Positions 1 through 6,125 of a stretch of 14,629 nt of DNA are shown here, one piece after another; positions within the stretch are counted from its first letter, which is position 1; every line of letters starts with the position of its first letter. The position numbers and the translations under genes were made by a program. The stretch is from an uncultured beta proteobacterium (GTDB lineage: Bacteria > Pseudomonadota > Gammaproteobacteria > Burkholderiales > Rhodocyclaceae), in assembly GCA_903933395.1 (NCBI GenBank), contig CAIZKA010000435.1, positions 1-14,629 of the forward strand. The letters run 5' to 3'. The notes under the pieces were generated by a model. The model had not been told where the DNA came from, made no database searches, and was given only the letters and a program-made list of their open reading frames with translations.

Positions 1-162
1 AGAAGAGTCGGCGCCGGCGGCACGGCGGCGGGCCGATCCGTGGCCGGCGCCCGATGAAAATTTACAGCGGGTCGCCGGCAACGTACCATGCGTCCATTCA
101 ATGTTCATCGAGGTAGCGATCGTGCCGGCGCAAGACAAGCTGTTCCGCGGCAGGGAAGCGTC
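1..162 (+). other. Unresolved 5' flank of the methyltransferase gene
   Basis: No gene can be called with confidence here. Two plus-strand readings compete. One frame is open from base 2 to a TGA at 164-166; it overlaps the GTG start of the next gene as GTGA and has GC-rich third positions, so it could be the tail of an upstream gene. Another frame is open from base 1 to a TGA at 55-57 and would leave about 105 bases of intergenic DNA, which contains a promoter-like pair. An 8-base inverted repeat (GCGCCGGC at 11-18, GCCGGCGC at 43-50) is also present. Sequence to the left of the window would settle which reading is right. Confidence 0.35.
61..89 (+). promoter_or_regulatory. Possible sigma70 promoter for the methyltransferase gene
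   Basis: TTTACA (61-66) and TACCAT (84-89) are separated by 17 bases. They match the -35 and -10 consensus at 5/6 and 4/6. Transcription would start near 96, leaving a leader of about 67 bases before the GTG at 163. This is a sequence match only, and it conflicts with the idea that an upstream gene runs through to 166. Confidence 0.3.
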
Positions 163-1296
163 GTGAGCGTTCCCCCGGTTGTTGCCTGGACCGAAGACGG
201 CGAGGCGCGATCACTGCGCTGGCAATCTGAAGCCGGAACTGCGCCGCCGAAAAAGCTCATCGTCGCCGATGACCGCATCACCGCGGACGAGGCCTGGCGC
301 CTGGCCTGCGAGGGCACGGCCCTGCTCTGGCGCGGCGACTTCCAGAATGTGCGCCAGTTGTTGCAGGCCATGGCCCGGCGCATCGAGCGTAAGCCGCGCA
401 AGCCGCCGCAGGCGACAGCGGCTCCCGACGAAGCTTTCCATCTGTATCGTCTGGCACAGTTGCAGCGCGCACGTATCCTGGGCATGTTGCTGCTGCCCTT
501 CGACGACGATTACCGGATTCCGCTGCGGCGGGCGCCGGATGTGGCTGAAGCCTGTGTCGAGGCCTACGGGCCTGCGGCCGGTCCGTTCATCGCATCGCTA
601 CGCGAACTGCTGGGTCTGATCGGCGCCCATGAATGGCGCAAGAAGGGCGTCGAAGTACCGGCACTGGGTGCGCGCATCCATCCGCATTACGGCGTGTTCG
701 CGCCGGTGCGCGGCGAATACGTCGGCCTGGTTGCCAACGCCCCGCTGCCGGCCGGCTGCCCGCTGGCCTTCGACATCGGCACCGGCACCGGCGTGCTGGC
801 GGCGGTGCTGGCGCAGCGCGGAGTGGCACGCGTCGTCGCCACCGACCAGGATCCGCGCGCGCTGGCTTGCGCCTGCGAGAATTTGACGCGACTCGGGTTC
901 GCCGCGCAGGTCGACGTAGTGTCAGCCGACCTGTTTCCGCCGGGTCGTGCGCCGCTGGTCGTGTGCAACCCGCCGTGGATTCCGGCCCGCGCCAACTCCT
1001 CGCTGGAACGCGCCGTCTATGACCCGGACAGCCGCATGCTCATGGGTTTCATTGGAGGGCTTGCCGCACACCTTGAGCCGGGTGGCGAGGGCTGGCTGAT
1101 ACTTTCCGACCTCGCCGAGCATCTGGGCCTGCGCACGCGCGCCGGACTGCTGGCGGCGATCGAGGTCGGCGGACTGACGGTGTCCGGACGGATGGATGCC
1201 AAGCCCGGTCATCCGCGGGCAGCCGATGCCGGCGATCCGCTGCATGCCGCCCGTGCGGCGGAAACCACCTCGCTCTGGCGCCTTGTCCTGCGCTGA
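163..1296 (+). CDS. Class I SAM-dependent methyltransferase (NPPW type)
   Basis: This encodes a 377-aa cytoplasmic methyltransferase. The SAM-binding motif I (DIGTGTG) is at about residues 204-210. An acidic post-II segment (ATDQDP) follows, and an NPPW motif lies at about 269-272. NPP(Y/W) motifs are typical of methyltransferases acting on planar nitrogens, such as the HemK/PrmB glutamine and N6-adenine enzymes. The first 170 or so residues are a helical N-terminal region that I do not recognise, so the substrate is unknown. I chose the GTG at 163 because AGGGA (152-156) sits 6 bases upstream and third-position GC rises sharply from there. The in-frame ATG at 88 would add 25 residues with poor codon bias and no visible ribosome-binding site. 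The gene is convergent with the TRAP operon and separated from it by a terminator hairpin. Confidence 0.82.
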   Translation: MSVPPVVAWTEDGEARSLRWQSEAGTAPPKKLIVADDRITADEAWRLACEGTALLWRGDFQNVRQLLQAMARRIERKPRKPPQATAAPDEAFHLYRLAQLQRARILGMLLLPFDDDYRIPLRRAPDVAEACVEAYGPAAGPFIASLRELLGLIGAHEWRKKGVEVPALGARIHPHYGVFAPVRGEYVGLVANAPLPAGCPLAFDIGTGTGVLAAVLAQRGVARVVATDQDPRALACACENLTRLGFAAQVDVVSADLFPPGRAPLVVCNPPWIPARANSSLERAVYDPDSRMLMGFIGGLAAHLEPGGEGWLILSDLAEHLGLRTRAGLLAAIEVGGLTVSGRMDAKPGHPRAADAGDPLHAARAAETTSLWRLVLR

Positions 1297-1299
1297 ATG

Positions 1300-1326
1300 A
1301 AAAAAGACCCCGCCGCAGCGGGGTCT
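1300..1326 (-). terminator. Rho-independent terminator of the TRAP operon
   Basis: A perfect 9-bp stem, AGACCCCGC (1305-1313) and GCGGGGTCT (1318-1326), encloses a 4-base loop. On the minus strand it is followed directly by a run of six T (1305-1300). It starts about 40 bases after the dctP stop codon, which is the classic intrinsic terminator layout. On the plus strand the hairpin lacks a T tract, so it would end methyltransferase transcripts poorly. Confidence 0.88.
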
Positions 1327-1366
1327 GTCCTGATTGCCTACCAAGGGGCAGGCCGGATCGTTTGCC

Positions 1367-2461
1367 TTACTTCTTGGCGAAACGGCCTCTCTGCATGAAG
1401 TTGTCGAAACCTGCTTCACAGAAGCTGAACCAGAGGTTCTGCTCGTCGCGGAAGGCGGCGTAGTCGGTATAGACTTTCTTCCAGGCCGGATTCTTCGATG
1501 ACAGGTCGTCGTACAGCGCCATGGCGGCGTCATAGGCGGCTCTCAGGATCGACTGGTCGAACTGGTGCAGCTGCGTTCCCGCGGCCACCAGGCGCTTCAA
1601 TGCCGCCGGATTCCGCGCGTCGTACTTGGCCTGCATGTCGACGTGGGCGTGCGAGGCCGCCGCCGTGACGATCGCCTGGTAGTCCTTGGGCAGCGCATCC
1701 CAGGCCTTCTGGTTGACGTAGAGCGAAAGCTGCGGGCCGCCTTCCCACCACCCCGGGTAGTAGTAGTGCTTGGCGACCTTGTAGAAGCCGAGCTTTTCGT
1801 CGTCGTAGGGGCCGACCCACTCGGTAGCGTCGATGGTGCCTTTTTCCAGCGCCTGGTAGATTTCGCCGCCGGGGATGTTCTGCGGCACGCCGCCGATGGC
1901 CGACAGCACCTTGCCGCCGAAGCCGCCGATGCGCATCTTGAGGCCCTTGAGGTCGGCCAGGGTCTTGATCTCCTTGCGATAGAAACCGCCCATCTGCGCA
2001 CCGGTATTTCCCATCGGGAAATTGACGATGTTGTAGGTCTTGTAGAACTCGCGCAGCAGCTTCATGCCGTTGCCTTCGTACATCCAGGCCGACATCTGGC
2101 GGCTGTTGAGGCCGAAGGGAATCGCGCAGTCGATGGCGAAAGTGTCGTCCTTGCCGAAGAAGTAATAGGGGGCGGTGTGGGCGCACTCGACGGTGCCCTG
2201 CTGCACGCCGTCAACCACGCCGAAGGGCGGCATCAGTTCGCCGCCGGCATGCACCGAAATCGTGAACTTGCCGCCGGTGGCTTCGCTGACGGTCTTGGAA
2301 AAGACGTCAGCAGCGCCGAAGATGGTGTCCAGTGCCTTGGGGAAGCTCGAAGCCAGGCGCCAGCGGATCGTGGGCGCGCCTTGGGCATGGACCGCCGGCG
2401 CGACACCGGCAGCCAGGATGCCGGCGATACCGGCGTTATGCAGAAATTTGCGACGTTCCAT
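1367..2461 (-). CDS. dctP: TRAP transporter substrate-binding protein, TakP-like (DctP family)
   Basis: This 364-aa periplasmic protein would capture an organic acid and deliver it to the DctQ-DctM permease. The N-terminus has a twin-arginine-like start (ERRKFLHNAG), a hydrophobic stretch and a likely cleavage site after residue 26 (AVHA/QG), suggesting Tat export. The body closely resembles, from memory, the Rhodobacter TakP alpha-keto-acid-binding protein: KMRIGG with the conserved carboxylate-binding Arg near 177, GTIDATEWVGPYDDEKLGF at about 208-226 (E and W being ligand/cation residues in that group), and YPGWWEGGP at 235-243. The ATG at 2461 was chosen because GAGGAG (2475-2470) lies 8 bases upstream and it places the signal peptide at the start. 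The gene is last in the operon, 84 bases after dctM and just before the terminator. Likely substrates are 2-oxo or 2-hydroxy monocarboxylates; which one cannot be read from sequence. Confidence 0.93.
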   Translation of the reverse strand: MERRKFLHNAGIAGILAAGVAPAVHAQGAPTIRWRLASSFPKALDTIFGAADVFSKTVSEATGGKFTISVHAGGELMPPFGVVDGVQQGTVECAHTAPYYFFGKDDTFAIDCAIPFGLNSRQMSAWMYEGNGMKLLREFYKTYNIVNFPMGNTGAQMGGFYRKEIKTLADLKGLKMRIGGFGGKVLSAIGGVPQNIPGGEIYQALEKGTIDATEWVGPYDDEKLGFYKVAKHYYYPGWWEGGPQLSLYVNQKAWDALPKDYQAIVTAAASHAHVDMQAKYDARNPAALKRLVAAGTQLHQFDQSILRAAYDAAMALYDDLSSKNPAWKKVYTDYAAFRDEQNLWFSFCEAGFDNFMQRGRFAKK

Positions 2462-2545
2462 GTATGAATCTCCTCGTTTGTTGTTCAACCAAGACGGCGG
2501 TGCCGGAATGGCCTGTCGCCGGATACTGCACCACAACTCCTGAAA

Positions 2546-4390
2546 CTATTTCTTGTCCTTGTTGATCGACTGCATCAAGGCCTTGGCCGGATCGTACTCC
2601 TCCTCCTTCTGACTTTTTGCCTTGTCAGCAGCGGGCTTTCCTTCGGCCGGCGCACCCTTGTCCTTGTCCATCGACTGCATCAAGGCCTTGGCCGGATCAT
2701 AGGCCGCGTCCTCCGCCTTCTGCCGCTTTTCCGTGTCCGCCGCGGTCTCCTTCTTTCCTTCGGCGGGCGCACCCTGATCGACAACGGGAGGTGCCACAAG
2801 CGGGATTGTCTCCACATTGGCTTTCGGCGCTTCGGCGCTGCCGGTCACGAGTTTGGGGAAAGCGATGATGAGGCCGACCATGATGATCTGGATGATGACG
2901 AAGGGCACGGCACCCCAGTAGATCTGCTCGGTGGTGACCGGGGCGATGGTCTTCTTGGTCAGGCGGTCGATGTATTCGCTGTGCGGCGCCACGCTGCGCA
3001 GGTAGAACAGCGCGAAGCCGAAGGGCGGGTGCATGAAGGAAGTCTGCATATTCACCGCCATCAGCACGCCGAACCAGACCAGGTCGATGCCCAGCTTGTC
3101 CGCCACCGGCCCCAGCAGGGGAATGACGATGAATGCCAGCTCGAAGAAGTCGAGGAAGAAGGCGAGGAAGAAGACCAGCAGGTTCACCACGATCAGGAAT
3201 CCGACCTGGCCGCCGGGCAGGCCGGTGAGCAGGTGCTCGACCCAGACCGAGCCGTCGACCGCCTGGAAGGTCAGGCTGAACACCGTGGCGCCGAGCAGGA
3301 TGAAGACGACGAAGCAGGAAAGCTTCATGGTTGCGTCCATCGCCTGCTTCATCAGGGAGAGGCTCAGGCGGCGGCGCGAGAAAGCCATGATCAGCGCGCC
3401 CGTGGCGCCCATGGCGCCGCCCTCGGTCGGCGTCGCGATGCCGAGGAAGATGGTGCCGAGCACGAGAAAGATCAGCGCCAGCGGCGGGATCAGGACGAAA
3501 GTGACGCGTTCGGCCATGCGCGAGAGCAGGCCCATCTTGGTCACCTTGTTGATCACGGCAAGGGTGAACGCCAGGCCGACACCGACGCACATCGAGACCA
3601 CGATGGTCTCGTCTAGCGGCGTCTCGGCAGGCCGGGTCTTGCCGAAGGCCACGGCCGCTGCGGTGGAAACGATGACCAGCAACGCCACCGAAGGCAGGCC
3701 GGCGCTGCCGTTGTCTTCGCGGATGGTGCGGGCTTCGAGCGGCAGGGCGGGAACGTAGGCCGGCTTGAAGATGCTGACGAGGAAGATGAAGCCGACATAG
3801 AGGCCGGTGAGGACGAAACCGGGGATGAAGGCGCCGGCATACAGGTCGCCCACCGACTTGCCGAGCTGGTCGGCGATCACGATCAGCACCAGCGAGGGCG
3901 GGATGATCTGCGCCAGGGTGCCCGATGCGGCGATCACGCCGCCCGCGATGCGGCGGTCATAGCCGTAGCGCAGCATGATCGGCAGCGAGATCAGCCCCAT
4001 CGAAATCACCGAGGCGGCGACCACGCCGGTCGTCGCCGCAAGCATGGCGCCGACGAAAATCACCGCATAGGCCAGTCCGCCGCGGATGGGGCCGAACAGC
4101 TGGCCGATGGTGTCGAGCAGGTCTTCGGCCATGCCGGATCGTTCGAGGATGAGGCCCATGAAGGTGAAGAACGGGATCGCCAGCAGGGTGTCGTTCTGCA
4201 TGATGCCGAAGATGCGCAGCGGGAGCGCCTGCAGCAGGGACTGGGGCAGCAGGCCCAGTTCGACCCCCAGCACGCCGAAGGCAAGGCCGCAGGCCGCCAG
4301 CGAGAAGGCCACCGAGTAGCCCATCAGCAGAAAGATGATGAGGCCGCCGAACATGATCGGCGCCATGTTGTGCTGGAGGAATTCGATCAT
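2546..4390 (-). CDS. dctM: TRAP transporter large permease subunit DctM with repeated C-terminal tail
   Basis: This 614-aa inner-membrane protein is the main sodium-driven permease of the TRAP transporter. It has many hydrophobic helices and characteristic DctM segments: the N-terminal MGYSVAF helix, IPFFTFMGLILERSGMAEDL, ASGTLAQIIPPSLVLIVIAD, GIATPTEGGAMGATGAL, and FLDFFELAFIVIPLL. It is longer than a standard DctM of about 430 aa for two reasons: a central insertion with extra hydrophobic segments (about 215-290), and a charged 97-residue tail (518-614). The tail holds two tandem units, 540-578 and 579-613, each starting GAPAEGK and ending with YDPAKALMQS plus a Lys/Asp cluster. Its start overlaps the dctQ stop as ATGA, with GGGGAG 6 bases upstream, so translation is probably coupled. 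The function of the tail is unknown. Confidence 0.93.
   Translation of the reverse strand: MIEFLQHNMAPIMFGGLIIFLLMGYSVAFSLAACGLAFGVLGVELGLLPQSLLQALPLRIFGIMQNDTLLAIPFFTFMGLILERSGMAEDLLDTIGQLFGPIRGGLAYAVIFVGAMLAATTGVVAASVISMGLISLPIMLRYGYDRRIAGGVIAASGTLAQIIPPSLVLIVIADQLGKSVGDLYAGAFIPGFVLTGLYVGFIFLVSIFKPAYVPALPLEARTIREDNGSAGLPSVALLVIVSTAAAVAFGKTRPAETPLDETIVVSMCVGVGLAFTLAVINKVTKMGLLSRMAERVTFVLIPPLALIFLVLGTIFLGIATPTEGGAMGATGALIMAFSRRRLSLSLMKQAMDATMKLSCFVVFILLGATVFSLTFQAVDGSVWVEHLLTGLPGGQVGFLIVVNLLVFFLAFFLDFFELAFIVIPLLGPVADKLGIDLVWFGVLMAVNMQTSFMHPPFGFALFYLRSVAPHSEYIDRLTKKTIAPVTTEQIYWGAVPFVIIQIIMVGLIIAFPKLVTGSAEAPKANVETIPLVAPPVVDQGAPAEGKKETAADTEKRQKAEDAAYDPAKALMQSMDKDKGAPAEGKPAADKAKSQKEEEYDPAKALMQSINKDKK
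2565..2698. repeat. 29-bp exact direct repeat inside the dctM 3' end
   Basis: Bases 2565-2593 and 2670-2698 are identical over 29 bases and lie exactly 105 bases (35 codons) apart, so they encode the same peptide, DPAKALMQS with flanks. A shorter, diverged GAPAEGK-coding repeat accompanies each copy. The pattern indicates a recent in-frame tandem duplication, or gene conversion, in the DctM tail. Confidence 0.9.
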
Positions 4391-5052
4391 TTCGTGCTCC
4401 CCTTCCCGCTATTTCCGTTTCTGTCGGCATGCATGTCGAGCGAATCCTCAACGCGCACGATCACTTCGGGGGCGACTTGATGTTTGAGAATTTCCTCGGC
4501 CAGTTCCTCCTCGGCCGTCTTGGTCTGCACCGGATGAGTGGGATCGACAGCAAGCCCCATCAGGAAGCCGATGCGCTTGATCAGTTCCGACAGGCCTTGC
4601 AGACCCAGCAGGATGAAGCCGGCCGGCACCAGCGCATACACCGGCCAGCGGATCAGGCCGCCGGCGTTCTGCGACATCTCGCCGCTGTTGTAGGCCTGGA
4701 TCACCAGCGGCCAGACCAGCTCATTGACCTTGTAGACGAAGGGAAAGAGAAAAAACACGATGCCGAGGCACTCGACGATGATCTGGGTGCGCTTGGAGAA
4801 GCGGCCGACGATGACGTCGATCTTGACGTGGCCCTGGCGCAGCATCGTATAGGCGGAACCGAGCATGACCACGGCGGCGAACAGATACCACTGGATTTCG
4901 AGGAAGGCATTCGAACTCATGTCGAAGGCCTTGCGCACCACGGCGTTGACCGCGGAGATGATGACCGCCGCGAGGACCGCCCACATCAGGTTGCGACCGA
5001 TGCGTTCGTTCAGGCCGTCGATCAGTTGCGACATTTTGAGCATGGCATTCAT
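4387..5052 (-). CDS. dctQ: TRAP transporter small permease subunit DctQ
   Basis: This 221-aa inner-membrane protein pairs with DctM to form the TRAP permease. Four hydrophobic helices are visible at about 22-42, 50-72, 90-115 and 135-158. The DctQ signature lies in the second: EIQWYLFAAVVMLGSAYTML followed by RQGHVKIDVI. A hydrophilic tail of about 60 residues, rich in Glu, follows the last helix. The ATG at 5052 is supported by GGAGGT (5064-5059) 6 bases upstream; ATGs at codons 4 and 7 lack such support. The gene is first in the operon and its TGA overlaps the dctM ATG. A possible short leader ORF ends by overlapping its start codon. Its promoter is predicted about 220 bases upstream. Confidence 0.92.
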   Translation of the reverse strand: MNAMLKMSQLIDGLNERIGRNLMWAVLAAVIISAVNAVVRKAFDMSSNAFLEIQWYLFAAVVMLGSAYTMLRQGHVKIDVIVGRFSKRTQIIVECLGIVFFLFPFVYKVNELVWPLVIQAYNSGEMSQNAGGLIRWPVYALVPAGFILLGLQGLSELIKRIGFLMGLAVDPTHPVQTKTAEEELAEEILKHQVAPEVIVRVEDSLDMHADRNGNSGKGSTK

Positions 5053-5168
5053 GCGCGGACCTCCAAGGCTATTTTGTGGCCGCGCAGAGAGAGCAAGGCA
5101 TGGCCTTGAGCGGCGCGAAAGTATTTGCGGAGCATCTTAACCCGAGCTTTCAACACTTGTTGATTCAA
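5049..5168 (-). CDS. Possible 39-codon leader ORF upstream of dctQ
   Basis: A TTG start at 5168 is preceded by GAGGAG (5180-5175) with a 6-base spacer. It opens a 39-residue, strongly basic ORF (about ten Lys/Arg) whose TGA overlaps the dctQ ATG as ATGA. The 11 bases spanning its ribosome-binding site (5184-5174) are identical to those at the dctP ribosome-binding site (2479-2469). It lies inside the predicted transcript leader. Against it: the start codon is weak, the ORF is short, third-position GC is only moderate, and I recognise no family. It could be a leader peptide that couples translation to dctQ, or chance. Confidence 0.3.
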   Translation of the reverse strand: MNQQVLKARVKMLRKYFRAAQGHALLSLRGHKIALEVRA

Positions 5169-5257
5169 GAGCTTCTCCTCGTTTACTGCCGGTCGGCGGG
5201 ACCGGTGGAATTACCCTTCGACGAGGGTTTGGGGAAGTGCTACGGCAGATGGTTCAA

Positions 5258-5268
5258 TGGTAAGACCA
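5258..5268. promoter_or_regulatory. GntR/FadR-type operator at the TRAP operon start
   Basis: TGGTAAGACCA fits the TGGT-N3-ACCA operator known for FadR-subfamily GntR regulators such as FadR, PdhR and LldR. It lies about 5-15 bases downstream of the predicted dctQMP transcription start near 5273. Repressor bound there would block initiation or early elongation. The neighbouring divergent gene encodes exactly this kind of regulator. Confidence 0.72.
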
Positions 5269-5279
5269 AAAGCCGGCGA

Positions 5280-5308
5280 ATGATAATGGTCGAAAATTGC
5301 CGTGTCAA
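5280..5308 (-). promoter_or_regulatory. Sigma70 promoter of dctQMP
   Basis: On the minus strand, TTGACA (5308-5303, a perfect -35) and TATCAT (5285-5280, 5/6 match to the -10) are separated by 17 bases. Transcription should begin near 5273, giving a leader of about 220 bases before dctQ. A lone TGGT half-site (5287-5290) lies in the spacer. Confidence 0.75.
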
Positions 5309-5328
5309 TAGGGTATCTTCAATTTTCG
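5291..5328. repeat. 9-bp inverted repeat around the TRAP -35 box
   Basis: CGAAAATTG (5291-5299) and CAATTTTCG (5320-5328) are perfect inverted copies separated by 20 bases, and the TRAP -35 box lies within the spacer. The repeat is upstream of both predicted transcription starts, so it is not expected in RNA. It looks like a DNA site for a second dimeric regulator, or for a protein that bends DNA. The binding protein is unknown. Confidence 0.6.
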
Positions 5329-5347
5329 CGGGACGTAGAGTGGTCTG

Positions 5348-5377
5348 TTGATATTTTGGTCAGACCAATGTTATATT
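5348..5377 (+). promoter_or_regulatory. Sigma70 promoter of the GntR-family regulator
   Basis: TTGATA (5348-5353, 5/6) and TATATT (5372-5377, 5/6) are separated by 18 bases. The predicted start of transcription falls near 5384, at or next to the first ATG of the regulator. The message would therefore be leaderless or nearly so. The spacer contains the palindromic operator, pointing to autorepression. Confidence 0.65.
5356..5368. promoter_or_regulatory. Autoregulatory GntR/FadR-type operator
   Basis: TTGGTCAGACCAA is a perfect 6+1+6 palindrome containing TGGT-N3-ACCA, the FadR-subfamily operator form. It sits entirely between the -35 and -10 boxes of the regulator's promoter, where binding would exclude RNA polymerase. 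Its centre is 99 bases from the centre of the TRAP operator. Confidence 0.8.
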
Positions 5378-5383
5378 TTACAG

Positions 5384-6115
5384 ATGGATGCAAAAATGAC
5401 TGCACCGCGCTTGGCCGACGTGGTTGCGCGGGAGATCGAGAAAAGGGTACTTGAAGGCCGCCTGAAGCCCGGCGACCGCCTGCCCTCGGAACGCGACCTG
5501 TCGGTGCAACTTGGCGTTTCGCGGGCTTCGCTGCGGGAAGCCATCCACAAACTGGCGGCCCGCGGAATGCTGGAAAGCCGGCAGGGGGGCGGCACCTTTG
5601 TCACCGACCATCTCGATTCCAGTTTCGGCAATCCGTGGGAGGACATCCTGCGCGACCATCCGGCCGTGCATGAGGACATGCTGGAGTTTCGGCACATGCT
5701 GGAAGGGCGCGCCGCGGAATGTGCCGCGCACCGCGCCACCGCCGCCGATCGCGAGCGCGTGCGCAAGAGCCTGGAACTGCTCGAGGCCGCGTTTGCGGGC
5801 GATGACCTCGATGTCCAGGTCGATACCGACCTGGCATTCCATCAGGCCATCGCCGAGGCCTCGCACAACGTCATCGTCGGCCATTTGACGGCGAGCCTGC
5901 TGCGCCTGATGCGCGACAATCTGCGGCGCAACCTGAGTGAACTGATGCAGGTACCGGCCGCCAAGGAGCAGTTGCTCGACCAGCACCGCGCCGTGTGGCA
6001 CGCCATCGAACAGGGCGACGCCGCCCGGGCGTTGGACGCTGCGGCCTACCATATCGGCTACGTGCGGCAGAACCTGACGCGCATGCTGCGCAGCGACGCC
6101 CGCAACAAGCCTTAA
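5384..6115 (+). CDS. GntR-family transcriptional regulator, FadR subfamily (FCD domain)
   Basis: This 243-aa DNA-binding regulator probably represses itself and the TRAP operon. The N-terminal winged helix-turn-helix is at about 10-80, with the family hallmarks GDRLPSERDLSVQLGVSRAS, LREAIHKL and GGGTFV. The C-terminal all-helical FCD ligand domain shows the usual Asp/His metal-site pattern: Asp and His in DTDLAFHQAI, His in DQHRAVWHAI, and His in AAYHIGY. FCD regulators of this type sense small carboxylates such as lactate, pyruvate or glycolate, in keeping with a TakP-like transporter next door. The start is uncertain: ATG 5384 would be leaderless, ATG 5396 follows GGAT by 6 bases, and TTG 5348 falls in the -35 box and is unlikely. 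The specific effector is unknown. Confidence 0.92.
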   Translation: MDAKMTAPRLADVVAREIEKRVLEGRLKPGDRLPSERDLSVQLGVSRASLREAIHKLAARGMLESRQGGGTFVTDHLDSSFGNPWEDILRDHPAVHEDMLEFRHMLEGRAAECAAHRATAADRERVRKSLELLEAAFAGDDLDVQVDTDLAFHQAIAEASHNVIVGHLTASLLRLMRDNLRRNLSELMQVPAAKEQLLDQHRAVWHAIEQGDAARALDAAAYHIGYVRQNLTRMLRSDARNKP

Positions 6116-6125
6116 AATAAGCGGC

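Larger units (their letters stand above)
5053..5383. other. Divergent control region between dctQMP and the GntR gene
   Basis: This 331-base stretch has no long gene that I accept. Nearest dctQ it holds the possible leader ORF. Next comes a small hairpin (CCGGT 5189-5193, ACCGG 5201-5205) just before that ORF's ribosome-binding site. Beyond that are the TRAP operator and promoter, a 9-bp inverted repeat, and the regulator's own promoter with its operator. It is much richer in AT than the flanking genes between about 5255 and 5400, as expected of a promoter region. Confidence 0.8.

Noticed and set aside
1565..2467. 300-codon open frame on the plus strand opposite dctP
   Set aside because: Antisense to a clear TakP-like binding protein with a signal peptide and ribosome-binding site.
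2462..2545. Separate promoter or stabilising hairpin for dctP in the dctM-dctP gap
   Set aside because: Only short CCGG and GGCG/CGCC matches are visible and no -35/-10 pair is convincing, so dctP is taken as part of the single operon.
5076..5351. 91-codon plus-strand frame in the divergent control region
   Set aside because: It runs through both operators, the TRAP promoter and the inverted repeat, has no good ribosome-binding site, and its composition is not coding-like.
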